Source: Globisporangium splendens (Eukaryota; Oomycota; Peronosporomycetes; Pythiales; Pythiaceae). From it: a stretch of DNA of 64,000 nucleotides. The stretch is taken from positions 1-64,000 of the forward strand of contig VFIW01000100.1 in assembly GCA_006386115.1 (NCBI GenBank), written 5' to 3'. A model generated the notes under the pieces. It was not told where the DNA came from. It made no database searches and saw only the letters and a program-made list of their open reading frames with translations. Below are positions 10,097 to 19,549 of the stretch, in pieces (the first letter of the stretch is position 1; each line of letters opens with the position of its first letter). The position numbers were made by a program, and so were the translations under genes.

Positions 10097-10535
10097 GTTC
10101 TTCTCGGATTGCGAGACTCGCCAGCAACGCTGCGCCTTAATTTTCTGTGGCACAAAGTGGTGCTGTCGACTTGGTGCGAAAAAAATGGCACATGTCGCAG
10201 CAGGAAAGATCGACACAGTACCCAAAACAGCGGTACAGTGTACCAGTGTTTGGTTTCTGCTGCTGACTTCATTAGGAGACACCGCGTTAATAGCATAATG
10301 TCATTCATTAAGTCGACATTTGGACGAAAAGTCGACAGTCCTCATGTTGGTGCGACAGCCACACAAAATGTCGGGGGCTGCGACGTGTGCCAGGATTTCC
10401 ACGCCCAAATGATGCGACCGCAAGACAGCATTCGTGTCCCGCATGCATAGCAAATGATGGAAACACGGCAAGATGGCAGTCAGTTCTCAAAAAGAAGGCG
10501 CGTGCGAGTTAAAGATAAGCTCTCGTGCGTGAAAA
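10097..10535. other. Divergent intergenic region
   Basis: This 440-base interval separates the small membrane protein gene (minus) from the bZIP gene (plus) and should hold both promoters. I see no further gene. Confidence 0.4.
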
Positions 10536-11066
10536 ATGGCGCCGGCGACTTCAACTTCGACGCCAGAGGGAGCCCAAGGGAATGCGGCTCTTCTACAAGA
10601 GAACGGACAGCCGATTCCGTTCGACGCAAGAGAGCAACCGCCGCGTCCATGCATTGACGCTCCTGGATCCAACATTGCTCGTGGTGCTGCTGGGCCTCCT
10701 GATGTTCGGGTACTTCGTCGCCGGCTGCGCAATCGGAACTCGTCGGCGCGCTTTCGCGAGCGCCAAAGGTCCCGCGTCGACGAGTTGGAAGCCCAGATCG
10801 CGCTGTTCCAGAGAGAGAACCACACGCTAGAGCAGCTCGTTCGTGAGCTTTCGGCACAAAGCCATGCAGCAAACTCTATGGAGCCAGGTCAGGACTGGAA
10901 TGGAGCGTCGTACACTCCAGCGGACAGGCGATGGGATTCACGAAGACCGCGTCCACCGCCAGTGCTGGTGCTGCTGCAGCACACGGTCGAGGTCATGTCG
11001 GACGAGGAGCTCCTCAGCGCCATCCATCGAGGCGGCTCGTCGACTAGCTCAGCGGAAGAGCATTAG
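10536..11066 (+). CDS. bZIP transcription factor
   Basis: A 176-residue protein with a basic-leucine-zipper in its middle. The basic region reads R-L-R-N-R-N-S-S-A-R-F-R-E-R, which has the invariant N-x7-R DNA-contact pattern. The first zipper leucine falls ten residues after that Arg (V-D-E-L), and the following heptad positions are Phe, Leu and Leu. An N-terminal 55 residues and a C-terminal Pro/Arg-rich part are low in predicted structure; the end is Ser/Thr-rich. Family knowledge: such proteins dimerise through the zipper and bind DNA in the nucleus. Many oomycete bZIPs have altered basic-region residues at the Asn position; this one keeps Asn. Single exon. It is the only transcription factor seen in the receptor island, and whether it regulates the neighbours is unknown. 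Confidence 0.8.
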   Translation: MAPATSTSTPEGAQGNAALLQENGQPIPFDAREQPPRPCIDAPGSNIARGAAGPPDVRVLRRRLRNRNSSARFRERQRSRVDELEAQIALFQRENHTLEQLVRELSAQSHAANSMEPGQDWNGASYTPADRRWDSRRPRPPPVLVLLQHTVEVMSDEELLSAIHRGGSSTSSAEEH

Positions 11067-11089
11067 GCTGAACGGAGTCCAGCACGTGG

Positions 11090-11617
11090 TCAATACATAG
11101 TGCTTGCGGGTTGCAGAAGAGCACTGCGTCGTACGGTAATAGCACACAACCCTCCCAATTTCTTACTCTTTTGTTCGAAGCGACGTTTCTCTCGAGCACC
11201 ATACTGGACTGGATGTGAATCTGTTGCGTTGAACAATATGATATCCATCCATGCAGCTGGCCCCATGGTAAAGTGGACGCTGGTATCTGAATGAATCGGC
11301 GAGACAGCGCATGGCAGCAGCTCCCCATTCCTGGATTTCTTTCCATCGAAAAGCTCTGGTGTCTCTTGAAATATACAAAACTGAATTTTTGAGTCCAATC
11401 GGATACACTCGTGCACCTCACGGTAGCCAATGCCTCGATTCACTATACAATCTGCCAGTGTGGCCGATGGGTACACTCCACAGATAACTTCTGAACCCAA
11501 GAGGAGTCCACTTTGGTTGAGAGTCACCTGCCTTGCTTTTTGTAGCCAGTCGTTGGCGAAACGTCCAGCAGGTTTTGGCAATAGGATCCCGTCCCACAGC
11601 AGCAGGTCCGTTGTCAC
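11090..11617 (-). CDS. Hypothetical ORF, 175 codons
   Basis: An open frame that fills most of the gap between the bZIP gene and the 11,766 receptor kinase, on the opposite strand to both. It has no signal peptide, membrane span or motif I recognise. Its composition (mixed hydrophobic and charged residues, few runs) is more protein-like than that of antisense shadows, and it overlaps no other gene. It may be a remnant of a decayed gene. Confidence 0.3.
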   Translation of the reverse strand: MTTDLLLWDGILLPKPAGRFANDWLQKARQVTLNQSGLLLGSEVICGVYPSATLADCIVNRGIGYREVHECIRLDSKIQFCIFQETPELFDGKKSRNGELLPCAVSPIHSDTSVHFTMGPAAWMDIILFNATDSHPVQYGAREKRRFEQKSKKLGGLCAITVRRSALLQPASTMY

Positions 11618-11719
11618 CTGCTGTCTGTTAGTTTATTTTTTACTCGCACTCTCTCTCACGTTCACCTACCTCCCTATTCTTCGACGCAGCAAAGTCGCAT
11701 GAGAGTGGTCTTTGGTGGG

Positions 11720-11736
11720 TCCTCATTTGCGTTCAC
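11720..11736 (+). promoter_or_regulatory. Initiator-like element of the 11,766 gene
   Basis: TCCTCATTTGCGTTCAC lies about 45 bp before the ATG and matches the elements of the 3,354 and 26,041 genes. It fits the oomycete pattern TCATTYY plus flanking region. Confidence 0.5.
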
Positions 11737-11765
11737 TCTGAATAAAGGAGACAGCAGCCGCCATC

Positions 11766-14165
11766 ATGCGCGGACTTGCTGCTGCCTCGTGTACGTTTCT
11801 CGTGGCCACCAACACGTTGTCTGGCGTGGATGCGATGCATTTCGATCGCCTGGATCGTCAACTCGCGGCCAACGCGTCGGCGCTCCCCACTGCGAGCACG
11901 TTCAAGTTTGACGGCAACACGTCGGATCTTGCGCGGCAGCTGTACATGCGACACCAGGCGGGCGACACTGTCGCGGCACTGCCCGATGCCGACGTCCCAG
12001 ACACAGTCCAGGCTCGTCTCGATAAGGCGAACGGCATGGCGTTCGACAAACTGCCGGGATTGGTGCAGCGCGCGCTGCTCTGGGATTCTGGGTTTGTGCT
12101 GGATTCGACGAACAAGATCGTGAAGATGTGGACACTCACTGGGCGGTCCATGGCCGAGATCTTTGTCACGAAACAAGAATTCGAAGCCGCAACGTGTGTG
12201 GTCAGGTCATGTGCTAGCACCGGCGCACCGAATTCGCTGTCGTACAAGTCGGAATTGTGTACCGGTACCCAGATGCTGACGGCCGCCAAGTGCATGGCTG
12301 ACGACTCCAGTCCTGTCGAGGTGATCGTGCACTCGTCCATGTGGGCGACGGGCTCGGACCCAAACTTCAGCCCCGACATCACAATTTGGGATCACGCATG
12401 GACCGACGGGGGCGTGGATTACACGGTGTACGCGATCCACACCGCAGAAGACTTGGTAAAGTACGGCAACTGTCCAAAAGTGAACAAGTACAGCGCTATC
12501 GTGATTCCGTGTTACCGAAAATCGAAAGCCTCAGCGACCACGTCGGCGAAAATGAAAGAGCCGGTGACGAGTGCGTGGTTGGATACGTGGCTACTCGAGT
12601 TCCCAAAAACCAAAAGCACAATCGTGCCTTCTTCTCCAGCCAAGACTCCTGCTACTTCTAATGCACCTGCTACTACTGCAGCCCCAGCAGCTGCAGCTTC
12701 GACGGGAGAGCCAAAACCGGTCTCCTTAGGTGTCATCCTTGGAATCAGTGGTGGCGCGTTTCTGCTTCTCCTTCTCATTGTACTCTGCCTGCTCCGAAGA
12801 CACCACGCCAAAGACGACAACAACGACAACAACGACAACAACATCCAAGTTGGCTGCAGCAACAACTTCAGCAACGAGGGCTACCGCATCGGAACAGAAG
12901 CGACGTCTCCATCTGATGGAAGTAGAATAGTATTAAACCAGCAAGCAGGCGTGATTGGTGGAAGTCGAATGATCTCAAATCGGTGGACGCATGTACCTAA
13001 CGAAAGCGGAAAAGCTGTGAACCAGCAGCGGGCAGGAAGAGCTGCCGGGAACAGAATGGTCTCAAGTCAGCAAACAGAGACGCCTGCTGGAGGCAGAATG
13101 ATCTCGAGTCAGCAAGCAGCTGCGTCTAACGATAACAGAATGATCTTGAATCAGCGAACGGACGCAATAGGCGAGAGCCCAACCATCGTGAGTCAGCACC
13201 CAGAGGCAACGCGTCATGGAGCTGGTGCTGGCAAAATTGACTCGAAACAGCAGCCCGCTTCGTTAAAAGCCGGTGGAAACAGTCTCTGGGAAGACCGCGC
13301 GATCTTTGGTGCGCGTATCGCGCGAGAGAAACTGCGTCACGAAACGTTGATCTCACGAGGAGGGTATGGTGAAGTGTATCGCGGACGGTACAAAGGCAGC
13401 ATCGTTGTGATCAAGCAGCTTCTCCCCGAAGCGCGCAGTAACCACCACCAGATCGACGCTCTGCTCGCAGAAGCCAAGCTTCTCGTGTCCCTGAAGCACC
13501 CTCAGGTGGTCCAGTTGATCGGCGTCGCGTGGAACTCACCATCGGATGTTTGCGTAGTGACAGAGTACATGGAGGGAGGGAACTTGCGATCGCTGCTGAC
13601 AATGTTCGAGGACGTGCAGCACCGCATGCACGGGTTCGATAACGGCAAACTGAAGATCGCACTGCACATCGCTCAAGCGTTGACGCACCTGCACTTACAG
13701 GACCCGATCGTGTTGCACCGCGACCTCACGTCCAAGAACATTTTGCTCGACTCCAGCTTGAACGCCAAGTTGACGGGCTTTGGTGCCTCGAAAGAGCGGA
13801 GCTACCAAACGATGGCAGCAGCAAACGCGGACTCGTCGCTGTGGATCGCGCCGGAGGTGATGATGGGCGAGCGCTACGATCAAAAGGCAGACGTGTATTC
13901 GTTCGGCGTCATCCTCTCGGAGCTCGATTCGCACGCGCTGCCGTATTCGGAAATCAGACAATCGCGCTCGGATCGCCATATCCCTGACACGGCCGTGCTC
14001 CAAATGATCGCGACAGGACGCTTGAGCGTGGAATTCTCGCAGAATGCGGCGCATACGATCGTCGCGCTCGGCAAGCAGTGCGTGGCCAGAAACCCGAACG
14101 ATCGGCCGCTGGTGTCGGAGATTCTGTTCCGACTGCAGTGCATCGTGAAGGACACGCGCGAGTAG
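11766..14165 (+). CDS. Receptor-like pseudokinase (GFG), repeat-expanded
   Basis: A 799-residue paralogue of the 3,354 protein: signal peptide 1-23, the same six-cysteine ectodomain (Cys144, 149, 165, 176, 236, 249), an Ala/Pro/Thr stalk, and a membrane span at about 320-343. The juxtamembrane part is about 100 residues longer because of a 14-residue repeat (see 12,924-13,220). The kinase starts near 527 with S-R-G-G-Y-G. Lys550 is kept but its context is V-V-I-K. The catalytic loop is H-R-D-L-T (Lys to Thr at 655), and the DFG motif is G-F-G at 671-673, so the Mg-binding Asp is gone. The activation segment M-A-A-A-N-A-D replaces the M-T-A-G-V-G of its relatives. Ectodomain and frame are intact, which argues for selection as a kinase-dead receptor rather than decay. 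Confidence 0.93.
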   Translation: MRGLAAASCTFLVATNTLSGVDAMHFDRLDRQLAANASALPTASTFKFDGNTSDLARQLYMRHQAGDTVAALPDADVPDTVQARLDKANGMAFDKLPGLVQRALLWDSGFVLDSTNKIVKMWTLTGRSMAEIFVTKQEFEAATCVVRSCASTGAPNSLSYKSELCTGTQMLTAAKCMADDSSPVEVIVHSSMWATGSDPNFSPDITIWDHAWTDGGVDYTVYAIHTAEDLVKYGNCPKVNKYSAIVIPCYRKSKASATTSAKMKEPVTSAWLDTWLLEFPKTKSTIVPSSPAKTPATSNAPATTAAPAAAASTGEPKPVSLGVILGISGGAFLLLLLIVLCLLRRHHAKDDNNDNNDNNIQVGCSNNFSNEGYRIGTEATSPSDGSRIVLNQQAGVIGGSRMISNRWTHVPNESGKAVNQQRAGRAAGNRMVSSQQTETPAGGRMISSQQAAASNDNRMILNQRTDAIGESPTIVSQHPEATRHGAGAGKIDSKQQPASLKAGGNSLWEDRAIFGARIAREKLRHETLISRGGYGEVYRGRYKGSIVVIKQLLPEARSNHHQIDALLAEAKLLVSLKHPQVVQLIGVAWNSPSDVCVVTEYMEGGNLRSLLTMFEDVQHRMHGFDNGKLKIALHIAQALTHLHLQDPIVLHRDLTSKNILLDSSLNAKLTGFGASKERSYQTMAAANADSSLWIAPEVMMGERYDQKADVYSFGVILSELDSHALPYSEIRQSRSDRHIPDTAVLQMIATGRLSVEFSQNAAHTIVALGKQCVARNPNDRPLVSEILFRLQCIVKDTRE
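12924..13220 (+). repeat. 42-bp coding minisatellite (14-aa repeat x7)
   Basis: Residues 387-485 of the pseudokinase consist of about seven imperfect copies of a 14-residue unit, consensus (S/N/G)-R-M-(I/V)-(S/L)-(S/N)-Q-(Q/R) followed by six variable residues. Copies vary from 13 to 16 residues. The 3,354 paralogue has one copy (S-R-M-G-S-N-Q at 372-378). The repeat lies on the cytoplasmic side next to the membrane. Confidence 0.8.
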
Positions 14166-14767
14166 CAGTAGCAGTTTGATGTCAATAAATGAGAACCGAG
14201 TCGTTGTCACACCTGCAGTAGGTGGCTGAGAACGATGTCCAGTCTTACAGAGAGTGACCAAAAGCAAACCATGTGACGTTAATTTGTAGCTGTATTGATT
14301 GAGTAGCATATTTCCATAAAACCACCCAACACGGTGAGCAAAGTGAATGGTCAGAGCGTGGCTTCACGAATGTCTGAGGTTTCACCAGCATTATTTTCGC
14401 GTCGAATGACGATTTCGCTTTACCAGGTACTTGCCCATTCAAGTATCCACCTCACTCCTTTTGCTACGATCATCAGAGAGAGAAAGAGTGTCGTCGGGTC
14501 CTAGCCTGGAGTGCCATTAGACAATGTTAGCCTTGGTCTGGTGCTAATATATATATATGAAGTTGCTTGCAACACGATTGACGCCACCACGGCAACTACA
14601 GTAGCGAACAAGCTTTACTTTTACGCTGCATTCGTAGTATCTCTAGGAGGTAGAGTATGCCTTGCTTTCATAGGATAGCAGTAGTAAATGACCACGGTAC
14701 GCTGGTGAGGACTCATGTTTTCACTCCTAATATATATCGTATCTTCAAAACTCGCGTTTATTTACAA
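14166..14767. other. Spacer between convergent kinases
   Basis: No gene is seen. A TA repeat at 14,546-14,558 follows TGTTAGCCTTGG, a start that could be an LTR end, but no partner was found. Confidence 0.35.
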
Positions 14768-15964
14768 TCAGACAAAACCGCCGCTCATTTCCTTCATTGC
14801 GCCATGGAGTCTGTACGAGACTTCTGCTGCTGTCGGACGATCCTTTGGATCGAGGGCGATACACTCATTAGCCAGCGCTACGATAGCACTGGACGCATTA
14901 GCTGAAAACTGGACTCGCAGACGTCCCATGGCGACCATTTGGAGCACAGCGGTGTCCGGGATACGCCGACCCGACTCGGTTTCTTTCTCTTGCGAGTACG
15001 GAAGCGCATGACAATCCAACTCGGAGAGCACGATACCGAATGAGAACACGTCTGCCTTTTGATCGTATCGCTCACCCATCATCACCTCAGGCGCCATCCA
15101 CAACGAGGATCCGACTCCCGCTGTCATCGTTCGATCGCTTCGTTCTCTGGAGACGCCAAAGTCTGTCAGTTTGGCGTCCAGCTGACCGTCGAGCAGGATA
15201 TTCTTGGATTTCAGATCGCGGTGCACAACCACTGGCTGTAGCGAGTGCAAGTACGTCAGCGCGTGCGCCACGTGCTGAGCAATTTTGATTTTCTCGTGGT
15301 CGAAGCCATGCGGACGGTGCTGCACTTCCTCAAACTGCGTCACCAAAGCTCTCAAATCGCCTCTTTCCATGTATTCCAACACGACGCACAGATCCGTGAG
15401 CGAGTCCCACGCGACGCCGATAAACGAAACAATTTGCGGGTGGTCCAGCGATGCCACGAGTTTCACTTCAGCGAGAAACGCATTGATCTGCTTCAGGTTC
15501 TTGCGCGTCTCCGGGAGCAGCATCTTGATCGCAACAGCAGATCCGTTGAACTGGCCGCGGTACACTTCGCCATACCCACCTCGCGAGAGCAATGCGCCAA
15601 ATGACACCTTTTCGCGTGGAATGCGTCCGGCAATGATGGCTTCGTCGTCCCAAAGCCCACCAACAGGAACACTCAACGGATCGTAAGGCACAGACTCGTA
15701 TTTATGGCTGCGAACGGTGACAGGGTCCGTCTCGAGGCGCTGGTGCTCCAAGTCGACGTTGTCGTTCTTGCTGCGGCTCTGGTGGTTGCGCTGCCCAAAG
15801 CTTCGTCCGATGATGATCCCTGCAACCAGAATCGCGAGGACGACGACGCCGATGCCCCCGTAAATGTAGTTGTCGTCCAGATCGGACTGCAGGAGCACCA
15901 GAAACCCCGCGCCGGCGATGCAGATGAGACCGACACCGCAAACCACGGCTGTGCAGCGCTTCAT
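14768..15964 (-). CDS. Ectodomain-less TKL membrane kinase, two spans
   Basis: A 398-residue kinase. Two hydrophobic segments (about residues 4-26 and 39-60) are separated by only about a dozen residues, so the protein forms a hairpin in the membrane and has practically no ectodomain. The kinase begins near 120 after the W-D-D-E-A-I-I-A-G-R-I-P-R-E-K motif. S-R-G-G-Y-G, V-A-I-K, H-R-D-L-K-S-K-N, D-F-G and A-P-E are all present, so activity is expected. The frame extends 7 codons upstream to an ATG at 15,985; I use 15,964 (M-K-R-C) because it aligns with the start of its paralogue at 18,350. The two genes are divergent and 2.4 kb apart, with a relic between them, so they look like an inverted duplication. 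The first hydrophobic segment could also act as an uncleaved signal anchor. Confidence 0.92.
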   Translation of the reverse strand: MKRCTAVVCGVGLICIAGAGFLVLLQSDLDDNYIYGGIGVVVLAILVAGIIIGRSFGQRNHQSRSKNDNVDLEHQRLETDPVTVRSHKYESVPYDPLSVPVGGLWDDEAIIAGRIPREKVSFGALLSRGGYGEVYRGQFNGSAVAIKMLLPETRKNLKQINAFLAEVKLVASLDHPQIVSFIGVAWDSLTDLCVVLEYMERGDLRALVTQFEEVQHRPHGFDHEKIKIAQHVAHALTYLHSLQPVVVHRDLKSKNILLDGQLDAKLTDFGVSRERSDRTMTAGVGSSLWMAPEVMMGERYDQKADVFSFGIVLSELDCHALPYSQEKETESGRRIPDTAVLQMVAMGRLRVQFSANASSAIVALANECIALDPKDRPTAAEVSYRLHGAMKEMSGGFV

Positions 15965-16759
15965 TTTCTCTCCGAATTGGCGCAATAGAGCTGCTCGTGA
16001 GCAGGTCTGAATGTGATGACGCAGTCAGAGTAGCGGATAGCAATCACAGAACAGCGCTATCCAGACAGCCGACTTCCCATACAAATCGCAAGAGTGCGGT
16101 GCTGAAACTCGTCAAGTCAAATCGCCAGCTGCTTTTCCGTCTGCGAAAAATGAGAAACATGGGAACTCAAGTCCAAAATGGACGAGGCTATTGCCACAGA
16201 TCAAAGTGATATAAACGGTACAAGGAGAGTAAACGTTTCGATTATCCGAAAGCGCGTATACCACTTTAGTATCAAAAGTATCAAGACTTGGTGGTGTCAT
16301 TATCCATTGTCTGGTCTGCAGTGGGTTTTGTTGGATGCCAAGTTGACACTGCAGCTGCGACACCTGCGCGGCGTCCAAAGAGAGCTGCGTGGTCTACAAT
16401 TTCAATGTGCCATTTGATGGCATCGCTGCCAAATGTGGCAAATGCAGCCTACGATGCATGCACTTTCGTTTATCGGCTCGGTTTCTGAGTCAGGTAGCTT
16501 TTTGCCATGAAACTATTGTTTATCGTAGCGGTGATGAAAGTTCGAGGATTTTTGGCAAACTTGATCCCAAGTGTCACCGAGTGGCACAATTGCAGTGATC
16601 GAAGGCGAGCTGCAAGGCAGATAGGTCAACGAGCAAAGAGAGTCCACCTTCTTCACGATGCATCCGGCAGCCATTGCATAGCACACCTGCAATCACGTTA
16701 TGACCAAGGATGTTGCTGTTATTATAGCGAGAACATTGTGAAAAAAGAAACGACATAAA
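15965..16759. other. Spacer, no gene seen
   Basis: Several short frames occur but none shows a domain. The last part may hold badly decayed 5' sequence of the relic that starts near 16,760. Confidence 0.35.
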
Positions 16760-17283
16760 TTCGTCGATGTGTGCCAACCCGGATTGCCCGAAAGTCGTGA
16801 CCGATTTGCGTGAAATTAGTGATTGCGAGGGGTTTGGTGTGCATCTCTTGCAATCTGAGATGTTGGATCTACTCAAGTTGCAGTACCAAACGAAGTTAGA
16901 GACACCGGAAAGTGCGTGAAATCGAAAATTGTATCACACATCTAATACTCCGTCCTCTGGGACGATTTGCACTACTCTGCGTTGCGTGTTGTTGCAGACA
17001 GATCCCATCAAGCCCCGGTAATACGTCATCGCTGGTTTCTCCAAGTCCCAGTGCTACATCACCTCTGGATCCCGCAAGCCCCCATGATGCATCCTCGTTG
17101 GGACTTGGTGCGATTCTCGCTCCAGTACTCGGTTGGGACGACGAAGCCACCATCGCTGCACGCATCCCCCGCGAGAAAGTGAGCGCCAATGCCGTGATCT
17201 CGCGTGGTGGGTATGGCGAAGATGATTGCATTCGAATGCAGATGATAATGCAGTACAATACGGCGCGCAAATATATGTTGTAG
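16760..17283 (+). pseudogene. Truncated elicitin-like receptor kinase relic
   Basis: From about 16,765 the frame reads M-C-A-N-P-D-C-P-K-V-V with C-x4-C spacing, and a third Cys 12 residues later, the C-terminal half of an elicitin-like domain. It stops at 16,918. A good 3' splice site (TTGTTGCAG at about 16,991-17,000) opens a second coding block with a Ser/Pro linker, then G-W-D-D-E-A-T-I-A-A-R-I-P-R-E-K and S-R-G-G-Y-G-E, the start of the family kinase. After that Glu, at about 17,220, homology ends abruptly and the frame stops at 17,283. No membrane-span exon lies between the two parts. So signal peptide, membrane span and nearly all the kinase are missing: a dead gene. Confidence 0.8.
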
Positions 17284-18349
17284 AAATAGCAAAGGAGTGC
17301 TGCTAGGGAGGGTGAACGAACAAACTGGAAGCTGAGTGAGTAAACCAAGTTGTTGGCCAATGCGGGTTCCTCTGGATTATTTGCTTTGATATTGAAGTGA
17401 GACTCCATTACTCTTATCTCCCAGTCTATACACTCGTGACAAAAGCAATCCTCGTCACCTCACGCAAATCTCCCTTCCACCTACAAAATCCGACTGCTTA
17501 GGCTAGGAGAAGGAACACAACGAGCACAACATACACACACACACACACACGAGAGAGCGTCCGTCAGAACTACAGAACCCACTTGCGTTGTTTACCTCCG
17601 ATTTTAGAGTGAGAGCCTAGCTTGCGTACGTCGCACTCGTGCCTACGAGGTCACCTACAGACCCCACTCGGGGCATCCCGGGCTCGAGATCCTTAGTCAA
17701 AACTAATCCTAATACACCTGCACGCGCGACTGTGCTTCTAAAATCAATTGGATCAGTGCATTTTCATTTGGTGCTACTTGGATATAAATCGTAGCTGCAA
17801 GTAGATGTTTTGCTTCTTTTTGAGCTCTGTATCGTAGCTGTGTGAGAACGCTTTGTCTCTGTAGCATTTTCGCTGCACAGCAGAGAAGGACAGTGCAGAG
17901 ATGACAGAGGTTTAAAGGTACTGTTTACTTTCGTGTCCCGCAGCGTCACTGACAAGCAGGGCGATGTGCAAAACGTGCGCCGATGCATTTCGAACGACTG
18001 ATCGAATTTCATATCAAAGAGGGTTTGCATTAATGAAGGCACGTTTAGGTCGACCAATGTGAAATATCTCATATATTATTCTATAAATTTGAACATATAT
18101 TCGTTTGTGAGGCATTATTTCCATTTTTTGTTCGAAGGCACCACCAGCTCAATAAAAAAATGATCGAGTGAATCCAATTGGGTGGAGTCGGTGGGTTCAG
18201 CACCACACGTTTTGCAAATGGAACCCAACTGGATTCACGTCACTGACCAGTAGAGACAGCAGCCGCACGATCGGAACGGATCCGTTGAACCTGGTAGTCT
18301 CACGCGCCTATTCTCTGTCACATTGGAACTTCCCTCGAACATCACAAGC
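17284..18349. other. Spacer, possibly inserted sequence
   Basis: The kinase homology of the relic breaks at about 17,220 and unrelated sequence follows up to the 18,350 gene. It includes a CA repeat at 17,533-17,550 and no coding frame of note. Insertion of an element (for example a solo LTR) at 17,220 would explain the break, but I could not define its ends. Confidence 0.35.
17533..17550. repeat. (CA)9 microsatellite
   Basis: A perfect AC/CA run between the relic kinase and the 18,350 gene. Confidence 0.9.
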
Positions 18350-19549
18350 ATGAGGCGTCGCACTGCAGTCGCTGTCGGTATCACTGCTATTGGCTTGTCC
18401 TTTCTCGGATTTGTGCTGCTCCTGCAGTCGGTGCCAGAGAACGAGAACATTCAATACGCAGGCATCGGTGTGGTCCTTCTCGCCATTCTGTTTGCTGGAT
18501 TCATCGTCGGACGAAGTTGTGGCTTGCATAGCCAGAACAGCAAGAACGAGAATGTCGACCTGGAGTACAATCGCTTGGAATCGGAACGTGACACCGCTCG
18601 CAGTAGCAGCAGGAACGATTCCGTGCCTCATGATGCTGCTAGTGTGCCTTCAGATGGACTCTGGGAAGACGAAGTCATCGTTGCCGGTCGCATTCCACGC
18701 GAAAAAGTGGAACTCGATGTGCTGCTGTCGCGAGGTGGGTATGGCGAAGTGTACCGTGGGCAATTTAACGGATCCACTGTTGCAATCAAGATGCTGCTCC
18801 CTGAGACGCACAAGAACCTCAAGCAAATCAACGCGTTTCTCGGTGAAATCAAGCTCATGGCGTCATTGGACCATGCTCGAATCGTCCAATTCATCGGTGT
18901 CGCGTGGGACTCACTCACGGATCTGTGTGTAGTGACAGAATATATGGAAGGTGGCGATTTGAGAGCTTTGGTGACAAAGTTTGAAGAGGTCGAGCATCGT
19001 CCACACGGCTTCGACCACGAGAAAATCAAAATTGCTCAGCACGTGGCGCATGCACTGACGTACTTGCACTCGCTACAGCCAGTGGTTGTGCACCGCGATC
19101 TGAAATCCAAGAACATCTTGCTCGACAGGGAGTTGAACGCCAAGCTGACAGACTTTGGTGTCTCCAGAGAACGAAGCGACCAAACAATGACGGCTGGTGT
19201 CGGGTCTTCGCTGTGGATGGCGCCTGAGGTGATGATGGGTGAGCGATACGACCAGAAAGCTGACGTGTTCTCATTCGGCATCGTGCTTTCCGAGCTCGAT
19301 TCCCATGCTCTCCCGTACTCGCAAAACAAAGAAACTGACTCCGGTCGACGTATCCCTGACACGGCCGTGCTTCAGATGGTCGCTATGGGCCGATTACGAG
19401 TCCAGTTTTCAGAGAACGCACCAGCGGCGATGCTCGTGCTGGGCAACGAGTGCATCTCAGTGGATCCAAAAGACCGCCCCACGATCGCCGAGGTGACCTA
19501 CATCCTGCAGAACGTGATGAAAGACATGAACCGAGGCTTTGTAGTCTAA
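18350..19549 (+). CDS. Ectodomain-less TKL membrane kinase, two spans
   Basis: A 399-residue paralogue of the 14,768 gene on the opposite strand. Two hydrophobic segments (about 5-26 and 38-60) flank a short loop with acidic residues (P-E-N-E-N). W-E-D-E-V-I-V-A-G-R-I-P-R-E-K precedes the kinase, which runs from about 121. S-R-G-G-Y-G, V-A-I-K, H-R-D-L-K-S-K-N (about 247), D-F-G (about 267) and A-P-E are intact. The open frame runs on upstream to a TTG, but 18,350 is the first ATG and the start matches the paralogue. Without an ectodomain it probably works downstream of, or in a complex with, other receptors. Confidence 0.93.
   Translation: MRRRTAVAVGITAIGLSFLGFVLLLQSVPENENIQYAGIGVVLLAILFAGFIVGRSCGLHSQNSKNENVDLEYNRLESERDTARSSSRNDSVPHDAASVPSDGLWEDEVIVAGRIPREKVELDVLLSRGGYGEVYRGQFNGSTVAIKMLLPETHKNLKQINAFLGEIKLMASLDHARIVQFIGVAWDSLTDLCVVTEYMEGGDLRALVTKFEEVEHRPHGFDHEKIKIAQHVAHALTYLHSLQPVVVHRDLKSKNILLDRELNAKLTDFGVSRERSDQTMTAGVGSSLWMAPEVMMGERYDQKADVFSFGIVLSELDSHALPYSQNKETDSGRRIPDTAVLQMVAMGRLRVQFSENAPAAMLVLGNECISVDPKDRPTIAEVTYILQNVMKDMNRGFVV

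Noticed and set aside
11044..11075. tRNA D-arm/A-box-like sequence (TAGCTCAGCGGAAGAGC)
   Set aside because: It looks like the 5' half of a tRNA, but no anticodon stem, B box (GGTTCGANTCC) or acceptor pairing follows, and it overlaps the end of the bZIP coding frame.
14525..14660. Possible LTR start (TGTTAGCCTTGG with TA repeat)
   Set aside because: No terminal partner, primer-binding site or duplication was found.
17220..17760. Solo LTR replacing the kinase of the relic
   Set aside because: No matching ends or target-site duplication could be defined by eye, so it is mentioned only as a possibility.
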